From contig OX453282.1 in NCBI GenBank assembly GCA_949710005.1, positions 23,011,120 through 23,075,119 on the forward strand: a stretch of DNA of 64,000 nucleotides. The letters are read 5' to 3'. The notes below the pieces were generated by a model that was not told the DNA's origin, searched no databases, and was given only the letters and a program-made list of their open reading frames with translations. Source of the stretch: Ricordea florida (taxonomy: Eukaryota; Cnidaria; Anthozoa; Corallimorpharia; Ricordeidae). The position numbers and the translations under genes were made by a program. Of the stretch, positions 37,176-49,454 are shown piece after piece (positions within the stretch are counted from its first letter, which is position 1; each line of letters starts with the position of its first letter).

Positions 37176-38470
37176 CCCACCACTTTCGGAGTAATCCTTG
37201 GTTTGTTTACAGAGAAGCCTGCTGGTCATTAAAGTTTATTAAAGCTATCAAGATTACCGGGTTATGCCATGTTTAATGCGCGTAAAAAATCCCCTTGATT
37301 CAAGCTAGTGCAGATGATTTAAGAAGGAACTTAAGAAAGAATACGATCGCGAAGCCAGGTCAAAACACGCGTTAGATCGATCTGTCGATGGGAAAACTTT
37401 GTCTTAAGTTTGATCACGAACTCAGGAAACTTTTGTCAGTCTTGTTTGGGGTATTGATGTGAACATCGAGGAGTTTCTAAACGGTGCAGAATGGAAGCGG
37501 ATTCAAAGCGAATTGGATTCATTTGGAATGAATATTTCGCCTTGGAAGAACTCGCCTGATACCCAAAATAAGGCATGAAAGAAACAGATGCTAATTGTTC
37601 AAACTGAACGCTAGCGTTGTATTAAATTGTTTAACTTTTCTTACCTGAATTATTTCTCGTTCTTGCGCAGTTACAGGACTCCAGGCAGTTTTCTTCGAAT
37701 AGGACTCTTTGCTTCTTCGAGATGCGCCTTATAAACGGCTTTGTCAGCCGTAACCAAGGAAGGGGAAAGCGGAAGTAATAAGGGGGGGGGAGTGAATAGA
37801 GGTGAGGGGAGATAGGAGAGGAACTTGTCATGTAGAGCTATGGCGTAACTGCTGTCTACTCTTTAGACTGTTATGGGCACAAAAAGCTCATTGATGGCTC
37901 ACACGGAATATGATACAAATCTCCTTTACTCGCACGTTTAACTCAATCCATTGATTCAACCGCCAAAGACAAAACTCTGAAAACTATTACGATTGCAACT
38001 TAATTAATTAATTTTGTCACTGTCAACTGAGAAGCCTATGGAGCAAGGAATTAGTGCATCAAACCAACGTACACGATGTTTTGACAGTTGCCAGGGCAAC
38101 ATAACTGCAGCGTGTATAACGAGTAAAATGTCCTTCAAGGGAACCTAACCGAATTTTATATCAAAGTATACACACATATGTGTCTTTATTGATACCCTGG
38201 TTTAGACCTAAACCAATCTTCTATACTCTGTTCCAGGACAGGTTCTTACTGTGACACAGATGGCCTGTTTCAGACTAACATATTCATAATTGACATGAAA
38301 AATGTTCAACGCGCCGACTGGCTGAGAACAGGTCAATTAATGCCAAAAAGTGTAGAAATTTGAAATTAAAGTCTGCATGCATATCATTAAGTTAGCAAAT
38401 GTTTTGAGAGCAATTTGGAATAGAGATACACTCGTAAAAATTTTTCATTTTTCAACCGTAATAAATCTAC
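37176..38470. other. Intergenic region right of the Polinton
   Basis: No gene supported. A dispersed repeat at 38044-38118 (GGAATTAGTGCATCAAACCA) matches 20855-20935. A frame at 37631-37831 (minus) contains a Gly-run translation and no domain. Confidence 0.4.
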
Positions 38471-38474
38471 ACTT

Positions 38475-39057
38475 GTCTTATCAGTGGGGCGTGCAATATT
38501 TTAGTTCCTATTCTGTTTATACCTATATCAACATATATATATATATATATCAACATATACGAAATTTCAGCTTGCATTCAAAATAGACCTCAAAGTAACT
38601 GATATATATATATATCAACCTCGTTCACAGGGCTAAAATTATTATAATGTCGAAAATATGACCCGGGGGGAGCTCGAAAACTACTCTTTTAAATAGGCCC
38701 ATTAGGTACAGTATATGTGGCGACAAATAGTATGAAACTGGCTAACGAATTTCGCCGTTTAAATAGGGTAAAGTTTTATACGAAATTTCAGCTTGCATTC
38801 AAAATAGACCTCAAAGTAACTGATATATATATATCACGAATTTCGCCGTTTAACGGCTATTTAAACGGCGAAATTCGTTAGCCAGTTTCATACTATTTGG
38901 CGCCACATATACTGTACCTAATGGGCCTTATCAGTGGGGCGTGCAATATTTTAGTTCCTATTCTGTTTATACCTATACCAACAAAAGAGTAGTTTTCGAG
39001 CTCCCCCCGGGTCATATTTTCGACATTATAATAATTTTAGCCCTGTGAACGAGGTTG
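38475..39057. mobile_element. Mosaic MITE with direct and inverted internal copies
   Basis: The terminal arm 38618-38693 (CAACCTCGTTCACAGGGCTA...) is mirrored at 38983-39057. Inside, AACGAATTTCGCCGTTTAAA and GTACAGTATATGTGGCG also occur in both orientations. Two blocks flank or interrupt in direct orientation: CTTATCAGTGGGGCGTGCAA (38478 and 38929) and ACGAAATTTCAGCTTGCATT (about 38559 and 38778). No coding capacity. Confidence 0.6.
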
Positions 39058-39428
39058 ATGCTGGCTTGATTAATTAACTCAACAGAAATAGCCCATTTCC
39101 ATTACCAGGAGCAGATTAACGTCTTTTACAGGAAGGCATATGCCTCGGTGTTCTGATTCGATCAGGTCACCATTTGGTTATCCGCTTCCACCGCCATGTT
39201 GGGAAAGAAGCGCCCTGATGACCGTTTTGTTATCGCGTGACAATACCGCGTGACAGCGTCTGTGTAGACGCCTCTAAATATACTCGTCTGTATGCATTTG
39301 ATTACGTCTGTTAACGACTTGATAAAGTACACAAACAGACCTTTCGCAACCAAATACTCCCGCCTTCTATCTGCAACTATAACAAGAACTGTAGGATTAA
39401 CTCGTGCCGAGTTTTCTAAACGCACAGT

Positions 39429-42400
39429 ATGTTCAAACAAGTTGCAATTATATTTGTTGTCCTGCTAATTCTTGCACTTATGGTCGCCTTGATCGTAACG
39501 TTCAGCCTCCAACTCAACTGCCCAGCAGAGAACAAGGAGTCGGCGAAGGTGACCAAACCAGAGAGAGAAATTCTGAAGTTTCTTCTAGTCACCGATATTC
39601 ATTTTGATCAAAAGTATGATAAATCAGTCTCCAACACGCGTCTCTTGTGTCGGGGTAATGTGCATGATACGAATGCAACGACATCGACCCCTGAAGGTAC
39701 AAACTACGAAGCACGGTATGGCCGAATGGGATGCGACACACCTTTAACACTGTTGCATAGCACTTTAAAGGCCATGAAGAAAAACAGCGATGGTTCCGCT
39801 TTTCTCCTAATCTCAGGTAATATGATAACAGATTGCTGTGTATGTAAAATTAATAGGCCCTTCGCAGCAAACTTGTCACATGACTGATAATTGGTGAACT
39901 TAAAGCTCGGACTTTATAAATTATAGAAATGGAAAAATCGTGTTTGTCTTGGCCAGAATACAAATTTTCAGAGAAATACCTCTCAAGGTAAAGATTTTAT
40001 GACAATTTCAACACTCGAAATTTTCCATACTTTTGTTTACGAACGAAAAGCTTGTGCAACCCAGTGTAATTTTTCCTATAAGCGTCACGAACAGAGCTCA
40101 GATTCCTATTTTTTACCGGCGTGGGTCAAATAAACGAGAATAAATGTGCAAGGGTGGAAATTTTCAGACTTTCATATTTTGAAGGTAGAATTTTATAGGG
40201 GTTTGAAAAATTAGAAAAATTAAATGATTTGTATGAAAATCATCGAAACTTGACTGGGTGGTAAAGCGCCTTTTACCATACAAGTCCTTATAATTTTTTT
40301 CAACTGTAACGATCCTAATAACGGCTACGGAGGAGACTGTAACAACACCAGTTTAAACAATATACCAACGAAAATTGACATGGTCGCATATTTTGAGCTG
40401 CTCTTTTTATTTCTGTCAAAATAATTTCACGAAATTAGCAGTATCATCGCATTTATGAATAAAAGGTCGCGTGACAAGTTATTGCAAAGCAGGTAATGGG
40501 CTCCTGTGCAAAGCTGATACTTTCCTTCCGGGTTGTTGCAAGTGTCGCAAAAGTCCTAAAAGCAAACTACATCTTTAAAGATCCACTGCAAAAAGTGGTA
40601 GGGACGAGAAATATAAGTATCCGAGCTTTCCTTTATCATTCTTTTTTTACTGAAGAGAGCAGCTCTCCTTTGTCTAGTCAAATGCATTGTTGAAGTCCAC
40701 AGTTGACCAGGTGGATAGCGGTAAAAATTTAGCCGCGCCGAAAGCATGGAACAGCTATCATATGATTTGCCCATGGCATATGAGGTTACAAGCTAATTGC
40801 AGCTTTTGTAAGCTTTCGCTTGCGTTACTTAATTTGAGCAAAGTAATGTGTTGTTTTTACGCATCGTTGATAGGTGATTTAGCAGGCCACAGACTTTCCG
40901 AACCTGAGACTTTAAGGAGCATTGCAGAGGTTAGCAACCAAACACACCAGACCTTTCCAGACATTCCTGTTTTTCCAGTATTTGGGAACAACGATCTTCC
41001 AGAGAACTACAAGATACCAAAGTCCAGCGAGTGGTACAAGAAATTGTGGGTTCATTGGGCGCCCTTAATTCTCTGTACAAGTTGCCCAGTAGATGACGCT
41101 GATAGACCCACCACGAGAGCTATTTTATCCGAAACGTTTTTGGATGGCGGTTATTATAACGCTAGTATTGCAAGTAAGGAGTCGGTATTATTATGAATGT
41201 CTGATGTGTGCAGCAGAAAATATTACATAACGTAAATCTCGCTATTGAACCACCAGGGTAGCCTATTCATTTAAGGTACCTTTGGGGGTGGGGTAGGGGG
41301 GAGAAATCGCCTTATTAGAGGGTGCGGCTTCACATAGGGGAGTGGCTTATTGAGTTAGCTAAATGCAATCACGGGAATAAAATTCAATGTTGTAAATACA
41401 TTTTTCCAGATAAAGGTTTGTACATGAACCTGCTTTGTACTGATGCCAATACAGTCACTGTGCGATGGCTCAAGACAGTACTGTCTTATCCTGGGTTATA
41501 TACAGATTTTTTTACTACGTGTGAAAAAGTCACAATTGGACCTTCCTTCGGCACGAATTTTTTTTTTTACCTTCTTCCTTGCATGAATTTTTTTTCTTGG
41601 CATTTTCCCTTGTATGAATTTTTTTTTGTTTTTTTCCCCACCCCCCCCCCCCCCATCACTTTTCTAATGGTCCGTCCCTTATATACAGATCTCGAAAAAC
41701 CGTAACATTTAGCAATTTCATTTATTTGGTCGATCTTGTTGAGTTGTAAAACTTACAGTGCGACCAATCGAACCAAGACACTAGACCACGAGAGCAAGCC
41801 GAGAGAAAGCCGAGAGCAACAAATAAAGTTTCACACAAATTTTAAATGCCTGTTTTTGATGCTGAACCACAGATCTGTGGCGAGTTTCTACCGACTAAGA
41901 TGATTCTTTTTCGATTTTGATATGCTTTTAGTAAAGTTCTAGAGCAAATTATATGCCTTTTACTCGATCGTGATTGGATAATATTGGGTGGCCCCGTAGT
42001 TCGAGAAGTCACACTCTAATATCTCCAGGGAATTCTGCATGATAATTTTTTTCTTCAGGGTGGGGGGGGGGGGTGGCTTAATAAACCTCCTCTTCTAGAG
42101 AAGGGTGGCCCATTTGAGGGGGTTGGCTTCCTTCTTTGAGGGTTTACGGTACATTAGTAGTTGTCTAGGGCGCATTTCATTTCACGTAATAAATTTATTT
42201 ATCGATATGCTTTTATTTGGCGTTGCTACGTTAGGTGAAAAAATCTCTTGCTACCTACTTGACTAATTAGTAGAGACAAGCCCACAAGGCTTTTCCTCCT
42301 CTTGGTGCTGACTCCATGAATTTCATGAGTTCAAAATGGATCAAGAAGGAGTAGAGAAAATGTGCGCCAAAATTTATTCTATTAACGGAATACATAAGAT

Positions 42401-43648
42401 AAATCTTTGGAATCAAAATTCGAGTCTACTGAAATAGAAAAAACGGTCGGTACAACACAGGGCTTTTGATAGGAGAGAAATAAGTAGACAACGTAAATAA
42501 GACAATGTCCTTATTCAGTCAACCAATAGCGAAGACAATATTGTATACTTTCCCACTCCTCCCTTAGCTTGATATTCGTACTTTCAAGTCCCTACCCTCT
42601 CCCCTCTTATTACTACATAATCGTCGGTTCGTTGCAGGGCAAGTGGATAGCTTTCGTCCTATTGAAACGCCTGACTGAAATGCTATTGTAACTGGTTCTC
42701 ATTTTAACAGGTGGAAGAATGGTTCTTCTTGCACTGAATACTCTTTATTGGTACAGAGACGCCGATGACAATGATCCCATGGTTAAGGAGGTGGCTGACA
42801 GACAAATGGAATGGTTAAGGAGTCAACTTGAAATGGCGAAAACACAGGGGAAAAAAGTGTTCATAATGAGTCATATACATCCTGGGTAAGCCACAGGCTT
42901 ACTACAAACACCACAGGCTTACCAATATTGAACAATGACGCCACAGGCTGACTACACTTAATAAGCACCACAGGTTTACTACTGTCAGGAGCCCATCACA
43001 TTGAAATGATCATGACACATCAATATGATGGACTCCTGCTACTGCTGAATGATGACGCCACAGGCTTACTACAATTCAATTTAAACGCCACACACTCATT
43101 AAAATTGAATGTTAACGCCGCAGGTGTACTACAAATATATGTTTTTGCAACACTCTTACTACAATTGAATGTTTAAGCCACAGGCTTACTACTTCGACAC
43201 TCAAGGCATAAGACATAGAATGTGACTACTATGATAATTACAGAGGGTTTCATCAACTGACTTGTAAACTTTCCATTGGACAACAACAAGAACAACAACA
43301 GAAGTCATAATGATAGCTGTTATTCCTCTCAGTTAGTACGCGCGCTGTGATTGGTCAATTTAGCGGGCCGTACTTCACCGTACAGCCCGCTAAATTCAGA
43401 AGTTTGTTTTTGTGGCCAAAATGTCTCCAATATAATATAATAAATATCTTACAAACCTCGTTTTCTCGGTCCGTACTGTAAGTTACGGATCCTCGTTTTT
43501 TCCCGCTTGGATTTATGGCCCGCGCCCGCGCCCTTACAGTACGTACCTCGAACTCGGTTAGTAAGGGTATTGATAATTATAATAATAATAATAATGGTAA
43601 TAGTAATAATCAATAATAATAGTAATAATAATAGAAGTAATAATAACG

Positions 43649-43682
<34 letters not shown>

Positions 43683-46384
43683 TGATGATGACGATGACGA
43701 TGACCCCAAAATCACATAAGGTCTATCCTCTCCCTTAACAGACTTAAGCAGTCGAATAATCGTCTGAATGAAAACCATGAGCCAATAGGGAACCACAGTA
43801 ACACTCACTTATTGTAATTACCCTGAGAAACACCCTATTATTACAACTAACATCACCGAATAAACCTTCACGCTTTTTGGCAGAGTTGATCCGTTCGACC
43901 GCCGCGTCTATTGGAAGGATACTCGGGCCAGGGAATACGTGAACCTTGTTGCAGTTGAATATCACGATATCATAGAAGGTATAAACAATTTTGAAGATGA
44001 TTTGTATTTAGGGAACATTCTGTTAAGTATATTTGTTTTCGACGAGTATTTTTGCGATTATAAAGTTTTGAACATATGGGTTCATCTTAGGTGTAAAAAC
44101 CTGTTACGTTTACGAGTGACAGGAACAAAGAAAACAAAGGAAACAAAACAATAGAGACTAAGAAAATAATACCAGGCGCGTAGCTTACCAAACAAAAAAT
44201 CGGTTCACACCCGGTGTAATATAACTTATTCATTTTCTTTGTTAGTTAGGGTTAGGTACATTGTTAAGAATGCTTTGTGTCCTTTGTTTTACGTCAGTTG
44301 TGTGAATAAATTATATTACACTGGAGATGAGCCCAAAACGTCAGTGACTGTGATGATGGTATCCGCTAAGACTGTCGAAACGTCAGTCAACGTTAGCAGG
44401 GAATTGAGCATACAGTAATGAAAGTTAAAACTTCTTTGGTACTTCTGCAAAACGCAAAATGACCACTTATGGTATTATCGTGCCACATTTCATTATTCAA
44501 AATATGAAGAGAACCGGCTATTTACGGGCAGAAGTTTGGATTATATTAACAGGCTTCTGTCTTAGTATTGAATATGCATCTAGTTTGGATTATGTTAACA
44601 CTCTTCTGTCTTAGTATTGAATATGCATCTAGTTTGGATTATATTAACAGGCTTCTGTCTTAGTATTGAATATACATCTAGTAGGGGTCAAAACGTTATT
44701 ACGCTACGCCCACCAAACAAGACTTCTTACCCAAGAAATTGGTGGTGCTGACGTTTAGAGCGTCAGCCCTTTGTCGCTCCGACGAAGGGCTAACGCTCGA
44801 AACTCAGCACCTCCCTTTTACCTTACGGTGGTATAACTTACTTTATCAATTCGTTTGATTATCCCAATTTCTTGTGTTTCAATTCCCCACCGACGCAGTA
44901 CTAGTTTCGTTAGAAACTATCCCCAAAAGAGTTTCTTACCGTTTTGTGTGTTTCTCGAAAATTTCCTATGAGCTCCCTTATCATCTTTTTAGTGGGAGTC
45001 TTTCTTGCAACATTTATGTATGATTTGTTTTTTATTTTATTCCTCGTCAGGCCAGTTTTACGGGCATATCCACAAAGATGATTTTAATCTGCAGATTGTG
45101 GAGTCAAGCCCCAATCGGTCAACGAAGTCTTCGAACACCAAATCGTTTATTTTGTTGAATCCCTCCATTTCCACAGTGTTCTATAACAATCCAGCTTTTA
45201 GAGTGATGTCAATGGATAAACAACTCCTGTCTCTGATTGACTATGATCAGTATTTCCTGGACCTTGTGGTGGCCACAGGTAACCCAAGTATTAGACCCAC
45301 ATTCTTGGATTGAAATTTTGACTCTAGGAGTCAAAGGATTGGGCGTCAGAGCAACATTGCATGAGTCAAAGTTTGACTGTGGGAATGAAAGGGTTAAAAG
45401 ATAGAACCACATTGTATGACTCGAGGTTTGACTGTGGGAATGAAAGGGTTAAAAGATAGAACCACATTGTATGACTCGAGGTTTGACTGTGGGAATGAAA
45501 GGGTTAAAAGATAGAACCACATTGTATGACTTAAGGTTTGACTATGGGAGTGAAAGGGTTAAAAGATAGAACCACATTGTATGACTCAAGGTTTGACTGT
45601 GGGAATGAAAGGGTTAAAAGATAGAACCACATTGTATGACTCAAGGTTTGACTGTGTGAATGAAAGGGTTAAAAGATAGAACGACATTGTATGACTCAAG
45701 GTTTGACTCTGGGAGTGAAAGGGTTAAAAGATAGAACCACATTGTATGACTTAAGGTTTGACTATGGGAGTGAAAGGGTTAAAAGATAGAACCACATTGT
45801 ATGACTCAAGGTATGACTGTGGGAGTAAACCCTTTCACTCCCAGAGTCAAACCTTGAGTCATACAATATGTGGTTCTACCTTTTAAAAGTCAGAACCACA
45901 TTGTGTGACTCAAGCTTTGACTGTGGGAGTGAAAGGGTTAAAAGATAGAACCACATTTTATGACTCAAGGTTTGACTGTGGGAGTGAGACACATGCATTT
46001 TATGACCCATGATTCAAGTAAAATCCAAGAGTATTCCCAGTACAAAACGGTTGGCTTTGTTTTTCCCAACTTACAGAATTTTCCAAACCAGTATGGCAGT
46101 TTGACTACACCTTTAGCAAGAAATACCCTTCCAACAACGCGTTTATCAACGCCGACAGAATTGACGAACTTAACCGCCAGCTTATAAATTCCGACAACAG
46201 CGGGGTTTGGCACGAATATCTGTTTTCCCGACAAGTTCACTACCAACCCGAACGAGTGTATTCGCGATTCGCTTTGTACTGTGGTATGAGGCATGTGTTG
46301 GAGAAAGATTTCAAGAAATGTATGGAAACGTATAAAGTTCGGGAGGTCACATGGAATTGCACATGTAAACCTTCTTCAGTTTAA
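39429..46384 (+). CDS. ASM-like / endopolyphosphatase-like metallophosphoesterase, six exons
   Basis: Exons 39429-39816, 40874-41173, 42711-42885, 43884-43978, 45051-45278 and 46077-46384 join in phase (all GT/AG) to 497 residues. An N-terminal signal anchor (about 5-28) places the enzyme in the secretory pathway, lumenal or extracellular. Dimetal motifs appear in order: TDIHFD (55-60), GDLAGH (exon 1/2 junction), FGNND (exon 2), SHIHPG (exon 3) and GHIHKDDF (exon 5). The Cys-rich C-terminus is usual for acid sphingomyelinase-like phosphodiesterases (SMPDL3). GNND instead of GNHD is typical of vacuolar endopolyphosphatases (PPN1) of the same superfamily, so the substrate (phosphodiester, nucleotide or polyphosphate) is open. 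The introns carry minisatellites and simple repeats. Confidence 0.88.
41560..41683 (+). repeat. Poly-T / poly-C tract ending in a MITE terminus, intron
   Basis: T-runs and a C-run precede ATCACTTTTCTAATGGTCCG TCCCT, the same end as the hairpin MITE at 57405-57520. Only one terminus is clear, so this is probably a partial copy. Confidence 0.5.
42886..43180 (+). repeat. Imperfect tandem repeat in intron
   Basis: About seven degenerate units around GCCACAGGCTTACTACA, starting directly after the donor of exon 3. The first unit reads GTAAGCCACAGG, so the donor itself sits in the repeat. Confidence 0.55.
43361..43397. repeat. Short hairpin
   Basis: AATTTAGCGGGCCGTAC and GTACAGCCCGCTAAATT form an almost perfect stem around a 3-5-nt loop. 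Confidence 0.6.
43570..43710. repeat. (AAT)n / (GAT)n microsatellite in intron
   Basis: Long run of AAT/TAATAA variants changing to GAT/GACGAT. Frames through it give Asn or Asp runs only. Confidence 0.85.
44750..44930 (-). repeat. Hairpin repeat family, diverged copy, in intron
   Basis: GGTGCTGACGTTTAGAGCGT and the complementary AACGCTCGAAACTCAGCACC form a hairpin with several mismatches. The flank GGTATAACTTACTTTATCAA to AGTTTCGTTAGAAACTATCC matches 18518-18619 in inverse. Confidence 0.65.
45313..45985 (+). repeat. 55-bp minisatellite in intron, with one inverted stretch
   Basis: About twelve units of GGGTTAAAAGATAGAACCAC ATTGTATGACTCAAGG..., spaced 55 bp (for example ACCACATTG at 45406, 45461, 45516). 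Around 45828-45890 a unit is in reverse orientation (CCCTTTCACTCCCAGAGTCA), producing a local palindrome. Confidence 0.85.
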
Positions 46385-46525
46385 AACTCATTCGAACGTT
46401 GAGCTGTTTTATAAGGTTAAACGTTTTAGCACGTTTTTACTTATTAACGAGCCGTATATCGATAATTTGAGTATATAATTCCATATATTTGTACTGAGGT
46501 TGTTATTATATGACTGATTACACGA

Positions 46526-46725
46526 GTGGGCAAGATGATACAAATCAAGAGTTCTGATTGGCTACCCAAGCGGGCAAGATGATACAAATCCAGAATTCTG
46601 ATTGGCTACCTAAGCGGGCAAGATGATAAAAATCCAGAATTGTGATTGGCTACCTAAGCAGGCAAGATGATACAAATCCAGAATTCTGATTGGCTACCCA
46701 AGCGGGCAAGATGCGCCTATCTTGC
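46526..46725 (+). repeat. 44-bp tandem repeat, about 4.5 copies
   Basis: Unit GGGCAAGATGATACAAATCC AGAATTCTGATTGGCTACCTAAGC. It ends at an inverted piece (GCGCCTATCTTGCCCGC). Located just downstream of the phosphoesterase gene. Confidence 0.8.
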
Positions 46726-47561
46726 CCGCTCGGGATTTCCCGCTTTGTCCCGCGAAACAAATAATAATAATATTAAAAAATAGCCATATAACAAATCCTC
46801 CAATGAACAAGCTGTTTTTACGTTTTTATTGACCTCGAGTACGTCTCTATCAATGAAAGTGGAAAAGAGAACTTGACCAATACGCGGCCGTCTTAACCGA
46901 ACAAGCTTGATCAATAACACATATTTAGTATAAACACTCAGGTGATAATACAAAATCGCGCGCTCTGATTGGTTCGCTATCTCGGATTATCAGCCGATAA
47001 TTACCTCGACGAACAAAAATGGCTGCCAATTGATCGCGCGCTTTTGATGAAATAAACTTTTTTCGTGTTGCACTATGCTTTTTCTTTTTTTTTTTTGAAA
47101 TAATCACCTGTGTATTTATATTAAAATAATTATTTGCCGAAGGCGAAGTGATTATCTGAATATTCACCGATAATCACTGAGTCTGAGGCGAATAATTGTT
47201 AATTATTAACCCTTTCACTTCCAACACTGATCAATAAGTAACTTCTCCATACAATTCTAAAACATTAACAGGCAAACAGATTATGAGAATTGAGAAAATA
47301 ATAAACTCAAGGACACTGAATTGACCGAACAATAAATTCTCCAAACTTGCATAAAAGGGAAAGTATGGCAATCAGTAAGGAGAATCAATTTTCAGAAATT
47401 GGAAGTGAAAGAGTTAACGCATTGTTATGGTTAAAACTACGTTGCAGTATCGTATTGTTGTACTGCTAGGTACTCTGCTGTCTGGTTACAAAGGATGTAT
47501 TCACTTTAAAAAACCATCTCCTTTATACTAAAGCTGAATCAAGTTCCTTACAATTTTCCAG
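46726..47561. other. Intergenic region, AT-rich
   Basis: No gene supported. A block at about 46935-47180 holds GATAATACAAAATCGCGCGC and GATAATCACTGAGTC, likely old MITE ends. Confidence 0.35.
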
Positions 47562-47801
47562 TTGTTTTGGGCGACCCATGCCCCCACTCTCCGACCATGA
47601 TGCAGAGATTTAAACAGGAGAATAAGCGGTAAGATTTCCGCACAGGTCCCTACTTCATTATGCATGCTGAAGCTGTCTTGTCTGTGCAATGCACGTGCAA
47701 ATAATTCTTGTGTTCGAAGAACGAAATAAAATAGTTACAGAATGCATAATGACGTAGGGACCTGTGCGGAAATCTTACCGAATAAGCCGTTGCTGCACTA
47801 A
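47562..47801 (+). pseudogene. Possible 3'-terminal exon interrupted by a Merlin MITE
   Basis: After TTACAATTTTCCAG the frame reads ...VLGDPCPHSPTMMQRF up to 47627. Without the 152-bp MITE and one target duplication it would continue a few codons to TAA at 47799. The acceptor is good and the piece looks protein-like, but no partner exon is identified. It could be an old exon, or chance. Confidence 0.3.
47628..47779. mobile_element. Merlin-derived MITE, 152 bp, with 8-bp target duplication
   Basis: Ends GGTAAGATTTCCGCACAGG...TTCATTATGCAT and its inverse, matching the terminal repeats of the Merlin copies at 4205 and 8008. It is flanked by perfect 8-bp duplications GAATAAGC (47620-47627 and 47780-47787). 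It has no coding capacity and would depend on a Merlin transposase such as that of 4837-5847. Confidence 0.9.
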
Positions 47802-47849
47802 CACTAACAGGTATTTAACGTTAAAAGGGTACCAAAGTAAACCACCAAC

Positions 47850-48230
47850 CGGTTAGCTCAGTTGGTAGAGCACCGCACTAGCGTGCGAGAGGTCGTTGGT
47901 TCGAACCTCGGCCAGACCATCACTCAGGGTCTTTAAACCACTGAGCAGAAAGTGCTGCCTTTGCAATGACATCTGTAAATGGTTAGACTTTCTACTCTTC
48001 TCGGATAATGACGATAAACCATTGGTCCCGTCTCACAATCCTTGTTCGTATAACTTCGTGAGACGTTAAAGAACCCACACACTGTTCGCAAACAGATCCC
48101 GGTGTTGCGGTATGGCTCTTGTGAATGTAATTCTTTTAAATTCATCCATGGGATGGGCTCTCGCATTGTAACTTAAAGCCCCATGAGTGGTGAGAATAAA
48201 TTATTGTATTGTATTTTATATCATGTCATA
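47850..48230 (+). repeat. tRNA-derived SINE
   Basis: The head GGTTAGCTCAGTTGGTAGAG (A-box) and GGTTCGAACCTCGG (B-box) is tRNA-Ala-like, but the anticodon and T stems do not pair, so it is not a working tRNA. It continues into a roughly 280-bp body with GAGACGTTAAAGAACCCACA and CCCGGTGTTGCGGT and ends in ATTGTATTGTATT. This is the structure of a Pol III-transcribed SINE. Confidence 0.75.
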
Positions 48231-48239
48231 AATAAATAC

Positions 48240-48600
48240 AGCCAATCAAAATGTAGGAAAGCCGTTGTATATTCGTCAGTATTCCACCCAACCTTCCCAT
48301 CGATCAGTGCAATTCAACCGTATCACACCCATCACACCGTGCGTTGCGATTCTCGGCAGTTTCTTTCAACTGATGTTTGTATGGCATGGTATAACATAGT
48401 TAAAAGGCTCGTGTGTGTACCAAAAATTGCAAAAGACTCGCAAACTGCGTTGATATTTCACTGCGTGATAATCCAGAACTACGTGATATGCCACGGTATA
48501 GCACTTCCAAGCGTGACATAACTAGCATGTATTGTAAAGTACTGAGCTTGCCTAGGTAAATTTTGATACAATTCACGGATTCTTTGCATAAGTACATTAT
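48240..48600. other. Intergenic stretch, nothing recognised
   Basis: A 112-codon plus-strand frame at 48183-48521 begins inside the SINE tail and shows no domain. Confidence 0.35.
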
Positions 48601-48717
48601 ACACTTAATGTATGGTCCCGAGGGAAACAGTTAGTTTTGAGAGTCCTGATGTTTCCCGAGACGAAGTCGAGGGAAAACAAGAGTAACTAGTTTCCCGAGG
48701 GACCATACATTAAGTGC
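48601..48717. mobile_element. Short palindromic MITE, 117 bp
   Basis: CACTTAATGTATGGTCCCGA GGGAAAC at 48603 is mirrored by GTTTCCCGAGGGACCATACA TTAAGTG ending at 48717. Non-coding hairpin element. Confidence 0.75.
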
Positions 48718-49454
48718 TTTGTTATATATTTCGACTTTCCTTTAAACAAAATATAGCAAAAACAAACAAACAAAGACGGCACAATTAGCGCGCGGGCAAC
48801 AACTGCGCAATTATATCCCGGCCGGGATACATTTAAATTTGATCGGGGGCACGTGACCAAGAATCAACCAATCACAGTGCTCGTTTTGTTGAGTGAAAGT
48901 CTAGGTATATAACAATCAGTGTTATAACCTGGCACTTCAACTTTTATTCATCTTTAGGCAGCTGACTTTACAACTTTGTGTGTCAATAAATATTTTAAAA
49001 TATTACGTGCCACTTTTTTGGACAACATAACTATTCACAGTTACGATCACACAATTATTTTACACCTGGTCTTGAATCTTACAAAGGGACACCTTACTAA
49101 ATACCTTTATCTACATCTGTACATTTATTAACAGCTTCAGAGCAAAACACGTCTCAACCTGCTTTGTGCCAGTGTCTCAGAGGGCTTGGACCCCTCAAGA
49201 GTTTGGACCCCCCAGGGTCCAAATCCGCTAGCTGGAGGTCTAAATCTAGGGGGTCCAAATCTGCTGTGACTATATGTTCATTAGCCTCTAAGCCCCTATT
49301 CATGAAGAGCCTTGAGTCACCTGAGAGGACCTGTAAAATTTAGCCATTCTCGCTGTTAAAGCCTGCTGGGATGTTACATCAGGGCTTCTCTTTTCTGTAA
49401 GCCTAAAAATAATCAAGCTTTGCATTACTCGTTCTTTCTTTTTCATTCGAGGAT
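48718..49454. other. Intergenic stretch
   Basis: No gene supported. A GGGTCCAAATC / GATTTGGACCC-type inverted cluster occurs at 49185-49265. Confidence 0.35.

Noticed and set aside
43507..43808. ORFs with Ile/Asn/Asp or Leu/Ser runs
   Set aside because: Translations of an (AAT)n/(GAT)n microsatellite inside an intron.
47850..47925. tRNA-Ala-like sequence
   Set aside because: Anticodon and T stems do not pair, and a SINE body follows directly. Called a SINE, not a tRNA gene.
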